This document shows positions 15,851 to 25,179 of a stretch of 64,000 nt of DNA, piece by piece. Location: NCBI RefSeq assembly GCF_004571025.1, contig NZ_SPQT01000008.1, forward strand, positions 186,001-250,000, written 5' to 3'. The translations under genes and the position numbers were made by a program. The stretch's first letter is position 1. The number at the start of each line of letters is the position of its first letter. A model generated the notes under the pieces. That model was not told where the DNA came from and ran no database searches. It saw only the letters and a list, made by a program, of their open reading frames with translations. This DNA comes from Bradyrhizobium niftali. GTDB taxonomy: Bacteria > Pseudomonadota > Alphaproteobacteria > Rhizobiales > Xanthobacteraceae.

Positions 15851-17421
15851 TTTCTGCCATCACCCACACTGCGCGCCTGATGCGCGCTGCGTTCGTGTTC
15901 GCGCGCGAGGGCGTGTTCGGCTCCGTCGATCCGAGCCTGGTGCCGCCGCCCGGGCAGCTCGCGCTGAAGCTTGCGCGCATCATCGAACGGCGCGGTCCAA
16001 AGCACGGACCGCGACTGTCGCGCGCGCTGACCCGGATGGGCCCGGCCTATCTCAAGCTCGGGCAGTTTCTGGCCACGCGCCCCGACGTCGTCGGCTTCAT
16101 CATGGCGCGCGATCTAGAAAGTCTCCAGGATCGCCTGCCGCCGTTTTCGCAGGAAGAAGCGGAAGCAGCGATCGCGACCTCGCTGGAGCGCCCGCTGAAA
16201 GACGTGTTCACGAGCTTCGGCCCGGCGGTCGCCGCCGCCTCGATCGCACAGGTGCATCGCGGGGAAGTCCTGCGCGACGGCATTTCCAAGTCGGTCGCGG
16301 TCAAGGTGCTGCGGCCCAACGTCGCCTCGCGCTTCCGCCGCGATCTCTCCGATTTCTTCTTCGTCGCGTACAAGGCCGAAGCCTATTCGTCCGAGGCGCG
16401 GCGCCTGCGCCTCATCGAAGTCATCAACACCATGTCGCGCTCGGTCGCGATGGAGATGGATCTGCGGCTGGAAGCCGCGGCGCTGTCGGAGATGGCGGAG
16501 AACACCCGCGACGATCCTGATTTCCGCGTGCCGACCGTCGATTGGGACCGCACCACGCATAACGTGCTGACGATGGAGTGGATCGACGGCATCGCGCTGA
16601 ACGATCACAAGCGCCTGGAAGAAGCCCAGGTCGATCTGCCCGAGCTCGGCCGCAAGGTGATCCAGAGTTTTCTGCGCCACGCGCTGCGCGACGGTTTCTT
16701 CCATGCCGACATGCATCCGGGCAATTTGTTCCTGGACGATACCGGCCGCCTCGTCGCGGTCGATTTCGGCATCATGGGGCGGCTCGGGATGAAGGAGCGG
16801 CGTTTCCTCGCCGAAATCCTGCTCGGCTTCATCACGCGCGATTATCGCCGCGTCGCCGAGGTGCATTTCGAAGCGGGCTACGTGCCAGCGCACCACTCGG
16901 TCGAGAATTTCGCGCAAGCGATCCGCGCCATCGGCGAGCCGATCCACAACCGCACCGCCGAGGAGATCTCGATGGCGCGGCTGCTGACGCTGCTGCTCGA
17001 GGTCACCGGCCTGTTCGACATGACGACGCGGCCCGAGCTGATCCTGCTGCAGAAGACCATGGTGGTGGTCGAAGGCGTCGCGCGCGTCTTCGATCCCAGG
17101 CTCGACATCTGGAAGGTCGCCGACCCCGTGGTGCGGGAATGGATCGAGCGCAATCTCGGACCGATCGGCCGGGTGCAGGGCGCGATTTCCGGCGGCGGCG
17201 ATCTTGCCCGCGTGCTGATGCGCCTGCCCGATATCGCACAGCGCTCCGTCGCCGTGCTCGAGCAGCTCGAAACCATGACGCGGGAGGGTATCCGGCTGTC
17301 GCCGGAGAGCATCGCGGCGATGGGCCGCAGCGAAGGCCGCAAGAACCGCTGGCGCACCGTGGCGCTCTGGATCATCGCCGCGACCTTCATCGGGATCCTG
17401 ATCGCCGTCCGGAATCTATGA
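15847..17421 (+). CDS. ubiB: Ubiquinone biosynthesis ABC1/ADCK-family protein UbiB
   Basis: A 524-residue member of the atypical kinase family needed for ubiquinone synthesis. The KxGQ motif (YLKLGQFLATRPDV), the Ala-rich loop region (GPAVAAASIAQVHRG), the VDFGIMG metal motif, HADMHPGNL catalytic loop and a C-terminal membrane segment (TVALWIIAATFIGILIAV) fit. It starts with GTG inside the ubiE stop (GTGA overlap). Confidence 0.93.
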   Translation: MISAITHTARLMRAAFVFAREGVFGSVDPSLVPPPGQLALKLARIIERRGPKHGPRLSRALTRMGPAYLKLGQFLATRPDVVGFIMARDLESLQDRLPPFSQEEAEAAIATSLERPLKDVFTSFGPAVAAASIAQVHRGEVLRDGISKSVAVKVLRPNVASRFRRDLSDFFFVAYKAEAYSSEARRLRLIEVINTMSRSVAMEMDLRLEAAALSEMAENTRDDPDFRVPTVDWDRTTHNVLTMEWIDGIALNDHKRLEEAQVDLPELGRKVIQSFLRHALRDGFFHADMHPGNLFLDDTGRLVAVDFGIMGRLGMKERRFLAEILLGFITRDYRRVAEVHFEAGYVPAHHSVENFAQAIRAIGEPIHNRTAEEISMARLLTLLLEVTGLFDMTTRPELILLQKTMVVVEGVARVFDPRLDIWKVADPVVREWIERNLGPIGRVQGAISGGGDLARVLMRLPDIAQRSVAVLEQLETMTREGIRLSPESIAAMGRSEGRKNRWRTVALWIIAATFIGILIAVRNL

Positions 17422-17478
17422 TTGCACTGCAATCATGCGAATGATAGCATCGCTATCATTCCGTGCTGGAGGGGTGTC

Positions 17479-18918
17479 ATGGCAAGCCTGACCATCCGCA
17501 AGCTCGACGAGGGTGTCAAAACCTATCTGCGGCTGCGTTCGGCCAAGAACCACAGGTCCGTCGAGGAAGAGGTCCGGGTCATCCTGCGGGAGCTGATCGA
17601 GGGCCGTGAGGAGCCGCTGACGCCGTTTGCGGTGCCGCCGGCGGCATCCACCGCTCCGGTGTCTCAGCGCACCGGCGCCCTTCCCGAAGCCAGCGTCACC
17701 CTGATCATAGGCGGCGGGATCGCGGCATTTAAATCGCTCGACCTGATCCGGAGGCTGAAGGAGCGGCGCATCGAGGTCCGCTGCGTGCTGACCAAGGCCG
17801 CGCAGCAATTCGTCACGCCGCTCTCGGTCAGCGCCCTCTCGCATGAGCGCGTCTATACCGACCTGTTCGATCCCCAGAGCGAGTTCGACGCCGGCCATAT
17901 CCGCCTGGCACGTGACTGCGATTTGATCGTGGTCGCCCCCGCCACCGCCGACCTGATGGCCAAGATGGCGAACGGCCATGCCGACGACCTCGCCAGCGCC
18001 ATCCTGCTCGCGACCAACCGCAAGGTGCTGCTGGCGCCGGCGATGAATCCGCTGATGTGGAACAACGCGGCGACGCGCCGCAACGTTGCCTTGCTCCAGC
18101 GCGACGGCGTGGTGCTGATCGGGCCGAATTCCGGCGAGATGGCCGAAGCTGGCGAAGCCGGAATCGGCCGCATGTCCGAGGCAATCGAGATCGCCGCCGC
18201 CACCGAGCGCCTGCTGCGGCCGCCGGTGCCGCGCCCCCTTGCCGGCAAGCGCGTGCTGATCACTGCGGGCCCCACCCACGAGCCGATCGACCCGGTGCGC
18301 TACATCGCCAACCGCTCCTCCGGCAAGCAGGGCTTTGCCATCGCCGCTGCCGCGCAGGCCGCCGGCGCCGAGGTGATCCTGGTGAGCGGCCCGGTCGATC
18401 TTGGGGATCCCCAGGGCGTGACGGTGAAGCATGTGGAATCGGCGCGGCAGATGCTGGAGCAGGTGCAGGCGGCCCTTCCCGCCGACATCGCGATCTTTGC
18501 CGCCGCCGTCGCCGACTGGCGTGTCGCCAATGAAGGCGAGCAGAAGCTGAAGAAGACCTCGGCCGGCATGCCGCCGCTTCAACTGGTCGAGAACCCCGAC
18601 ATCCTCGCCACGATCTCGAAGCTGACCGACAAGCGCCCGCCGCTTGTGATCGGCTTCGCCGCCGAGACCGAGCACCTCATCGACAACGCCAAATCCAAGC
18701 TTGCCCGCAAGGGCTGCGACTGGATCGTCGCCAACGACGTCTCACCGGCGACCGGCGTGATGGGCGGCGACCGCAACACCGTGCATTTGATTAGTCGCAG
18801 GGATGGAGAGATTGCAGTTGATTCCTGGCCGGCGATGACCAAGGAACAGGTCGCCATCGAACTGGTCGCGCATGTTGCAAGGAGCGTGACCGACAAATCC
18901 CTGGAGTCCGCATCTTGA
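17479..18918 (+). CDS. coaBC: CoaBC with an N-terminal FitA-like ribbon-helix-helix domain
   Basis: A 479-residue fusion. Residues 1-42 (MASLTIRKLDEGVKTYLRLR plus an Arg/Glu-rich helix) look like a FitA-type ribbon-helix-helix DNA-binding domain. A Pro/Ala-rich linker (43-70) leads into the FMN-dependent phosphopantothenoylcysteine decarboxylase: IIGGGIAAFKSLDLIRRL, catalytic His140 (GHIRLA) and PAMNPLMW (187-194). The ACGD cysteine loop of E. coli Dfp is replaced by MAEAGEAGIGRM (221-232). The CoaB ligase half follows (ITAGPTHEPIDPVRYI). It makes 4'-phosphopantetheine for coenzyme A. The start at 17479 has a GGAGGGG site. It overlaps dut by 4 nt. Confidence 0.88.
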   Translation: MASLTIRKLDEGVKTYLRLRSAKNHRSVEEEVRVILRELIEGREEPLTPFAVPPAASTAPVSQRTGALPEASVTLIIGGGIAAFKSLDLIRRLKERRIEVRCVLTKAAQQFVTPLSVSALSHERVYTDLFDPQSEFDAGHIRLARDCDLIVVAPATADLMAKMANGHADDLASAILLATNRKVLLAPAMNPLMWNNAATRRNVALLQRDGVVLIGPNSGEMAEAGEAGIGRMSEAIEIAAATERLLRPPVPRPLAGKRVLITAGPTHEPIDPVRYIANRSSGKQGFAIAAAAQAAGAEVILVSGPVDLGDPQGVTVKHVESARQMLEQVQAALPADIAIFAAAVADWRVANEGEQKLKKTSAGMPPLQLVENPDILATISKLTDKRPPLVIGFAAETEHLIDNAKSKLARKGCDWIVANDVSPATGVMGGDRNTVHLISRRDGEIAVDSWPAMTKEQVAIELVAHVARSVTDKSLESAS

Positions 18919-19373
18919 GCACGAAGGTCACCGTCGAACTGCAACAGCTCGCCCACGCCGAGGGCCTGCCGCTGCCGGCCTATCAGACGGCGGAGGCCGC
19001 CGGCCTCGATCTCATGGCCGCGGTCCCGGACAGCGAGCCGCTGACGCTTGCATCCGGCCAACATGCGCTGGTGCCGACGGGACTTGCGATCGCGTTGCCG
19101 CCCGGGCACGAGGCGCAGGTGCGGCCGCGCTCGGGGCTCGCCGCCAAGCACGGCGTCACGGTGCTGAATTCGCCCGGAACCGTCGACGCGGACTACCGCG
19201 GCGAGATCAAGGTGATCCTGATCAACCACGGCGCCGCCCCCTTCGTCATCAAGCGCGGCGAGCGCATCGCGCAGATGGTGATCGCGCCGGTGGTGCAGGC
19301 CGCGCTGGTTCCCGTGGCGACATTGTCTGCGACCGATCGCGGCGCCGGCGGCTTCGGCTCGACCGGCCGCTAA
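18915..19373 (+). CDS. dut: Deoxyuridine 5'-triphosphate nucleotidohydrolase (dUTPase)
   Basis: A 152-residue trimeric dUTPase with all five motifs: AAGLDLMA, PRSGLAAKHGV, NSPGTVDADYRGEIKV, GERIAQMVIAP and the C-terminal GAGGFGSTGR. It hydrolyses dUTP to dUMP, keeping uracil out of DNA and feeding dTMP synthesis. The start is a TTG at 18915, within the coaBC stop (TTGA overlap of 4 nt), so it is likely coupled to coaBC; coaBC-dut is a conserved bacterial pair. Confidence 0.95.
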   Translation: MSTKVTVELQQLAHAEGLPLPAYQTAEAAGLDLMAAVPDSEPLTLASGQHALVPTGLAIALPPGHEAQVRPRSGLAAKHGVTVLNSPGTVDADYRGEIKVILINHGAAPFVIKRGERIAQMVIAPVVQAALVPVATLSATDRGAGGFGSTGR

Positions 19374-19563
19374 CACACGGCAACTTCAGCCGAATCACCG
19401 CAGAACCACGTGAACCGGGAACCGCGCACCCGGCATTTTTGTGGGACCGCCTTTGCGTTCACGATCTGGACTCTTACCGCTGGAGTCGCGGTGAGGGTAT
19501 TGTCGTTTGATTCGCGCGCGACGGGGGTCGCCGCGCGCAAATTCGTGCGATCTTGGGGCAACT

Positions 19564-22068
19564 ATGTCAGGCGTGATCGTGTCGATGCGTCGGACGCTGC
19601 TGTCGTGCACATCGCTCGTGCGCAACGGCTTGATCGGGAGCGCTCTCGCGGCGCTGCTGCCGGCTGCGCCGGCTGAGGCCGCCGACTTCGTCGACACACT
19701 CTCGGAATTGCTGGACTTCAACCGGCAGGAACTCGCGGTGCTCGCCACCGCGCTCGCGCTGCTCGGCTTCTCGGTGGTGGCCGCGATCCTGTTGATGCGC
19801 ACGCGCGTGCGCACGGCGAAGAGCGAGGCGCGGCTGCGCGCGCGGATCGGGGAACTGCAACTCCAGGCCGATCGCTTCGGCGCGCTGCTGTTCGCCGAGC
19901 CGCAGATCCTGATCTCCTGGCCGGCCGGCGACAATCGCGCGCAGATTTCCGGCGACATCTCGATGGTGCTGCCGCGCGACTCTTCCCCGCAGCGCGTGCT
20001 CGCCTTCGGAACCTGGCTGCCGCCGGAACCCGCCCTTCAGATGGACCACGCCGTGGATGCGCTGCGCGACCGCGGTGACGGCTTCCAGCTGACGCTGACC
20101 ACCGCGCATGGCCATACGCTGGAGGCCATCGGCCGCGCCATCGGCGGCCAGGCCATTGTCAGGATTCGCGAACTCTCGGGCCTCCGCCGCGATCTGGCCG
20201 AGACCAATCTGCGCTACAAGGCGCTCTCCGACGAGACCGAGATGCTGCGCGGCTTCGCTGCCGCGGCACCCTGGCCGATCTGGGCCAAGAGCGAGAACGG
20301 CGCGCTCACTTTCGCCAACCCGGCCTATGTCCGTGCGACCGAGGCTGCGAACTTCAGAGACGCCCAGGAGCGCAAGCTCGAGCTGCTCGACAGCGCCGAC
20401 CGCAGCGCGATGGAACGGGGACTGAAGGACGCGGCCAATTTCACCTCCCGCCTGCCGATCGTGATCGGCGGCGAGCGGCGCATCTACGACGTGCGCGCCG
20501 TCAATGTCGGCAGCGGCAGTGTCGGCGTCGCGATCGACGCCAGCGAGGCGGATGCGCTGAGCTCGGCGCTGGTGCGGATGGCGGAGGCGCATCGCCGCAC
20601 GCTCGACCAGCTCTCCTCCGGCGTCGCCGTGTTCGACGGCCAGCGGCGCCTCGCCTTCTACAACGATTCCTACCGCCGGCTGTGGGACCTGGACCGCTCG
20701 TTCCTCGACGCCGATCCCGATGATTCCAGCGTGCTGGACCAGCTCCGTGCCGCGCGAAAACTGCCGGAGCAGCCCGACTTCCGCGCCTGGAAGGCCAAGC
20801 TGCACGAGGCGTATCGTGCCGTCGAGGCCGCCAAGGACACCTGGTACCTGCCCGACGGCCGCGCCCTCTCCGTCGTCACCACGCCGAACCCGGAAGGCGG
20901 CGTCACCTATCTGTTCGACGACGTCACCGAGAGCCTCGAGCTCGCCCGCCGCTTCGACGGCATGATCCGCGTCCAGCGCGAGACGCTGGACAGCCTCGCC
21001 GAGGGCGTCGCGGTGTTCGGCAGCAACGGCAAGGCGCAGCTGTTCAACCCCGCCTTCGTCCGGATGTGGAAGCTGTCGAGCGACGCGATGCGCGACGAGC
21101 CGCACATCCAGACCGTCGAAGGCTGGTGCCATCAGCTGTTCGACGACCCGGTGGTCTGGCGGCAGATCCGCGAGGCCGTCACCTCGATCGAGAGCCGCGC
21201 CGACGTGCCGCTGAAGCTGGAGCGCAAGGACGGCAGCGTGCTCGACGGCATGATCCGGCCGCTGCATGACGGCGCGACCATGCTGACGTTCCAGGACATC
21301 ACCGACACCGAAAACGTCGAGCGCGCGCTGCGCGAGCGCAACGAGGCGCTGGAGACCGCCGACCAGATGAAGGTGGATTTCGTCCACCACGTCTCCTACG
21401 AGCTGCGCTCGCCGCTCACCACCATCATCGGTTTTGCGCATTTCCTCAGCGATCCATCGACCGGACCGCTGACGCCGAAGCAGGCCGAATATCTCGACTA
21501 CGTCACCAAATCGACCAACGCGCTGCTGGCGCTGACCAACAACATCCTCGATCTCGCCACCATCGACGCCGGCGCAATGAAGCTGGAACTTGGCCCGGTC
21601 GACGTCAGCAAGGCCATCGAGCTCGCGGCCGAAGGCATCCAGGACCGGCTCGCCACCGACCGCATCCGCCTGAAGGTCGAGATCGCGCCCGATATCGGCA
21701 GCTTCATCGGCGACGAAAAGCGCGTGGTGCAGGTGCTCTATAACCTCCTCGCCAACGCCGTCGGGTTTTCTCCACAGGATTCCACCGTCGGCCTCAGCGC
21801 GCGCCGCACCGAGCACAGTGTGGTCTTCACTGTGACAGATTCCGGGCCTGGAATACCTGCCGACATGAAGGACAAGGTGTTCAACTGGTTCGAAAGCCGC
21901 TCGCAGGGGTCGCGTCACCGCGGCGCCGGGCTCGGCCTGTCGCTGGTGCGCTCCTTCGTCGAGCTGCATGGCGGCAAGGTGCGGGTGGATTCGATCGTGG
22001 GCAGGGGCACGGTCGTGATCTGCGACTTCCCGACCGACCGGGCGGCGCATCGCGACGCCGCCGAATGA
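19564..22068 (+). CDS. divL: DivL-like multi-PAS kinase homolog with Tyr in place of the H-box His
   Basis: An 834-residue protein: an N-terminal hydrophobic region with a transmembrane segment (about 56-78), PAS-like domains (roughly 230-330, 345-455, 470-590), a dimerisation helix and an ATPase domain with NLLANAV (727), DSGPGIP (759) and GAGLGLSL (787). The H-box reads VSYELRSPLTT, so Tyr612 replaces the phospho-accepting His, the defining feature of Caulobacter DivL, which modulates CckA in cell-cycle control. It is thus probably a non-canonical regulator rather than a normal kinase. The start at 19564 is a best guess. It overlaps tsaE by 4 nt. Confidence 0.87.
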   Translation: MSGVIVSMRRTLLSCTSLVRNGLIGSALAALLPAAPAEAADFVDTLSELLDFNRQELAVLATALALLGFSVVAAILLMRTRVRTAKSEARLRARIGELQLQADRFGALLFAEPQILISWPAGDNRAQISGDISMVLPRDSSPQRVLAFGTWLPPEPALQMDHAVDALRDRGDGFQLTLTTAHGHTLEAIGRAIGGQAIVRIRELSGLRRDLAETNLRYKALSDETEMLRGFAAAAPWPIWAKSENGALTFANPAYVRATEAANFRDAQERKLELLDSADRSAMERGLKDAANFTSRLPIVIGGERRIYDVRAVNVGSGSVGVAIDASEADALSSALVRMAEAHRRTLDQLSSGVAVFDGQRRLAFYNDSYRRLWDLDRSFLDADPDDSSVLDQLRAARKLPEQPDFRAWKAKLHEAYRAVEAAKDTWYLPDGRALSVVTTPNPEGGVTYLFDDVTESLELARRFDGMIRVQRETLDSLAEGVAVFGSNGKAQLFNPAFVRMWKLSSDAMRDEPHIQTVEGWCHQLFDDPVVWRQIREAVTSIESRADVPLKLERKDGSVLDGMIRPLHDGATMLTFQDITDTENVERALRERNEALETADQMKVDFVHHVSYELRSPLTTIIGFAHFLSDPSTGPLTPKQAEYLDYVTKSTNALLALTNNILDLATIDAGAMKLELGPVDVSKAIELAAEGIQDRLATDRIRLKVEIAPDIGSFIGDEKRVVQVLYNLLANAVGFSPQDSTVGLSARRTEHSVVFTVTDSGPGIPADMKDKVFNWFESRSQGSRHRGAGLGLSLVRSFVELHGGKVRVDSIVGRGTVVICDFPTDRAAHRDAAE

Positions 22069-23597
22069 GCGCGCCAACCACATTCTCCGTCGCGCTTCAC
22101 AACGAGACGGCCACCGCGCAACTGATGGCCGATCTCGCACTGCTGGTCGGCCCGGGCGACGTCATCACGCTCACCGGCGACCTCGGCGCCGGCAAGACCG
22201 CGGCCGCGCGCGCCATGATCCGCTACCTCGCCGCTGACGACGCGCTGGAAGTGCCGAGCCCGACCTTCACCCTGGTGCAGGGTTATGAGCTGCCGCCGTT
22301 CCCGGTCATGCATGCCGATCTCTACCGGGTCGAGGACGAGAGCGAGCTCGAGGAGATCGGGCTGTCGCCGCTGCCGGACGCCACGCTTGTCCTGATCGAA
22401 TGGCCGGAGCGCGCGCCGTCGGCGATGCCCGCGGATCGCATCGACATCGCGCTCACGCATCGTCCGGCTCTCGGCTCGAATGCGCGCGCGGCCGACATCA
22501 CCGGTTACGGCAAGGGCGCAGCCCAGGTCGCGCGTCTGAAGGCGCTGCGCGAATTCCTCGACGCATCCGGCTATCTCGACGCGACGCGGCGGCGCATGGC
22601 CGGCGACGCCTCGACCCGATCCTACGCGCGGCTGGTGCGCGACGACGAGATCGTCATCCTCATGAACTTCCCGCAGCGCCCCGACGGCGCGGCGCTCTAC
22701 AACGGAAGATCCTACAGCGCCGCGGTGCATCTCGCCGAGAACGTCAAGCCCTTCGTCGCGATCGACGAAGGCCTGCGCGCACAAGGAATCTCCGCGCCCG
22801 CAATCCACCACTGCGATCTCGACCAGGGCTTCCTCATCACCGAGGATTTTGGCAGCGAAGGCGTGATTGAAGGCGACCCGCCGCGCCCGATCGCCGAGCG
22901 TTACGAGGCCGCGACCGATGTGCTGGCGGTGCTGCACGGCAAGACGCTGCCGGAGACGCTGCCGCTGGACGGGCAGACCTACGCCATTCCGGTCTTCGAC
23001 ACCGAGGCGATGCTGATCGAAATCGGATTGATGCTGGAGTGGTATCTGCCCGATCGCAACGCGCCGCTGAGCGAGGCGAAGCGCGCGGAATTCCTTGCGA
23101 TGTGGCGCGAGCTGCTGAAGAAGCCGCTGGCCGCGCCGAAGTCGTGGATCATCCGCGACTTTCACTCGCCCAATTTGATCTGGCTCGGGATGCGCACCGG
23201 CATCGAACGCGTCGGCGTGATCGATTTCCAGGACACCGTGCTGGGGCCGCAATCCTACGACGTGGTGTCGCTGCTGCAGGACGCCCGCATCGACGTGCCC
23301 GAGAATCTCGAGCTGACGCTGTTGTCGCGCTACATCAAGGCGCGCCGCGCCGCCGATGCGAGCTTCGATCCAGCCGGTTTCGCCGAGCTCTACGCCATCA
23401 TGTCGGCGCAGCGGAATACCCGCCTGCTCGGCACCTTCGCCCGGCTCAACCGCCGCGACGGCAAGCCGCATTATCTGCGCCACCAGCCGCGGATCTGGAC
23501 CTATCTCCAGCGTTCGCTGGCACATCCCGCTCTCGCCCATTTGCGCGACTGGTATCTTGCCTCCGTCCCGCCGCCCCAAGGGCTGCCTGAAGGCTGA
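22065..23597 (+). CDS. TsaE / AmgK-type sugar kinase fusion protein
   Basis: A 510-residue two-domain protein. Residues 1-150 are TsaE, the ATPase of the tRNA t6A37 complex: Walker A GDLGAGKT (38-45), PSPTFTLVQGY and HADLYRVEDESELEEIGL. Residues about 165-505 are an aminoglycoside-phosphotransferase-fold kinase with RRMAGDASTRSYARL and catalytic loop IIRDFHSPNLIWL, close to AmgK, the anomeric MurNAc/GlcNAc kinase. murU lies one gene downstream, supporting the cell-wall recycling role. It begins inside the divL-like stop (ATGA). Confidence 0.9.
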   Translation: MSAPTTFSVALHNETATAQLMADLALLVGPGDVITLTGDLGAGKTAAARAMIRYLAADDALEVPSPTFTLVQGYELPPFPVMHADLYRVEDESELEEIGLSPLPDATLVLIEWPERAPSAMPADRIDIALTHRPALGSNARAADITGYGKGAAQVARLKALREFLDASGYLDATRRRMAGDASTRSYARLVRDDEIVILMNFPQRPDGAALYNGRSYSAAVHLAENVKPFVAIDEGLRAQGISAPAIHHCDLDQGFLITEDFGSEGVIEGDPPRPIAERYEAATDVLAVLHGKTLPETLPLDGQTYAIPVFDTEAMLIEIGLMLEWYLPDRNAPLSEAKRAEFLAMWRELLKKPLAAPKSWIIRDFHSPNLIWLGMRTGIERVGVIDFQDTVLGPQSYDVVSLLQDARIDVPENLELTLLSRYIKARRAADASFDPAGFAELYAIMSAQRNTRLLGTFARLNRRDGKPHYLRHQPRIWTYLQRSLAHPALAHLRDWYLASVPPPQGLPEG

Positions 23598-23684
23598 TTC
23601 GGGCCCGATTTACCGGCTGTTAGCCAAGACGTCGGTATTCTGGCGGCGAGGCAGCCGGATACTTGCGGGGCTGGAGCGGGACAG

Positions 23685-24002
23685 ATGGCGGTAAAGACGG
23701 ACCAGCGCGGCAACAGCCGGGTTGTTTTCGAACGCGGGATTCCGGCCCAGATGATGGGGATCGACGGCACGTGGCGGCGCGACTGCACCATGGAAGACGT
23801 CTCCGAGAGCGGCGCCAAGCTGACCATCGACGGTTCGGTCGAAGGCCTGCATCTGAAGGAATTCTTTCTCCTGCTGTCGTCCACCGGACTCGCGTACCGG
23901 CGATGCGAGCTGGCCTGGGTCAATGGCGACCAGATCGGCGTCAATTTCCTCAAGCTCGGCGACAAGACGAAAAAGGCCCGTTCCGCATCCGTCGGGGCGT
24001 AA
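23685..24002 (+). CDS. PilZ domain protein
   Basis: A 105-residue single-domain protein with a PilZ pattern: an N-terminal Arg-containing segment (NSRVVFERGIPAQM), then CTMEDVSESGAKLTID (the D/N-x-S-x-x-G core) and RRCELAWVNGDQIGVNFLKL as the terminal strands. PilZ domains bind cyclic di-GMP, but the RxxxR motif here is weak, so binding is uncertain. It lies between the tsaE/amgK fusion and murU, in the same direction. Confidence 0.82.
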   Translation: MAVKTDQRGNSRVVFERGIPAQMMGIDGTWRRDCTMEDVSESGAKLTIDGSVEGLHLKEFFLLLSSTGLAYRRCELAWVNGDQIGVNFLKLGDKTKKARSASVGA

Positions 24003-24180
24003 CGGCAACACCCGTCGTACAACCGTCACGGCGGGTGGTTAAGGCGGTTGAGATGCGGTGCGGCTGAATAAGGACCGTGCTAGGATTGCTGCGAACGCGA
24101 ATTCCAAGGGTAATTTCAGGCGTAATTCCAGGGGTTCTGAGTCCACGAGGCTGAGAAAGACGAGTCTGAGAAGGCAAACG

Positions 24181-24903
24181 ATGTCCGTCAAACCGACCAA
24201 AGCCATGGTGCTCGCCGCAGGGTTCGGCCTGCGCATGCGTCCGTTGACGGACAAGATGCCGAAGCCGATGGTGCCGGTGGCGGGCCAGCCCCTGCTCGAC
24301 CACGTGCTCGACAAGCTCGGCCAGGCCGGCGTGACCGAGGCGGTGGTCAATGTGCACTACCTGCCGGACCAGATCATCGACCATGTCGCATCGCGCCAGC
24401 AACCGCGCGTCACCATCTCGGACGAACGCGACCAGGTGCTCGGCACCGGCGGCGGCGTGGTCAAGGCGCTGCCGCTGCTCGGCAACGCGCCGTTCTTCCA
24501 TGTCAATTCCGACACGCTGTGGATCGACGGCGTGCGCTCCAACCTGACGCGGCTCGCCGAAAACTTCGATCCCGCACGGATGGACATCCTGCTCTTGATG
24601 GCGCCGACGGCGACCAGCATCGGCTATAGCGGCCGCGGCGATTACGGCATGCTGCCCGATGGGGCCTTGCGCAAGCGCAAGGAGAAAGAGGTCGTTCCGT
24701 TCGTCTATGCCGGCGCAGCGATCCTGTCGCCCTCGATCTTCGCCGATGCGCCGCAGGGCGAGTTCTCGCTGACCAAGATGTTCGACCGCGCCAACGAGCA
24801 GGAGCGCCTGTTCGGCCTGCGCCTCGACGGCGTCTGGATGCATGTCGGCACGCCTGATGCGGTGCACGCCGCGGAAGAGGCGTTTCTGGAGAGCGTGGCG
24901 TAG
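24181..24903 (+). CDS. murU: N-acetylmuramate alpha-1-phosphate uridylyltransferase MurU
   Basis: A 240-residue nucleotidyltransferase with the signature VLAAGFGLRMRPLTDKMPKP and the metal-binding FHVNSDTLWIDG. With AmgK, MurU converts MurNAc to UDP-MurNAc, bypassing de novo synthesis and reusing cell-wall sugars; the amgK domain is encoded two genes upstream. The ATG at 24181 is chosen because the family N-terminus begins there; the open frame upstream is charged and unlike the family. Confidence 0.88.
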   Translation: MSVKPTKAMVLAAGFGLRMRPLTDKMPKPMVPVAGQPLLDHVLDKLGQAGVTEAVVNVHYLPDQIIDHVASRQQPRVTISDERDQVLGTGGGVVKALPLLGNAPFFHVNSDTLWIDGVRSNLTRLAENFDPARMDILLLMAPTATSIGYSGRGDYGMLPDGALRKRKEKEVVPFVYAGAAILSPSIFADAPQGEFSLTKMFDRANEQERLFGLRLDGVWMHVGTPDAVHAAEEAFLESVA

Positions 24904-24925
24904 AGTTCAGCCACTCGCAGCGCTG

Positions 24926-25070
24926 TCATGCCCCGCCACCGGGCCTCGCCTTCGGCGAGCCCGATGACAGGCTCCGGCGGGGCATCCAGGACGCCGCGGC
25001 TTCTCGGCTGAATCTCGACCGCCTCTGGAATACTGGATCATCCGCCTTCGCGGATGATGACAGCGGGAAA
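24926..25070. repeat. Imperfect repeat-rich spacer before addB
   Basis: Nested inverted repeats occupy this stretch: ATGCCCCGCC with GGCGGGGCAT, GGCTCGCC-type arms around CTTCGG, and TCATCCGC-CTTC-GCGGATGA at 25039-25058. It looks like decayed copies of genus-type palindromic elements. No gene is seen in 24904-25179. Confidence 0.6.
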
Positions 25071-25179
25071 CAAGCCGCCAGAACCGTAGGATGGCGAACA
25101 GCGGGGACGAATTCACCTCCGCCCATGACCATTCGAGTCCGCCTCCCTATATTGCCTGATCCTTCGAATCAGGCGGCCG

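Noticed and set aside
19567..22140. An 857-codon open frame antisense to the divL-like gene
   Set aside because: It mirrors a strong PAS/kinase gene. High G+C keeps the opposite strand open; the product is rich in Arg, Asp, His and Gly without domain structure.
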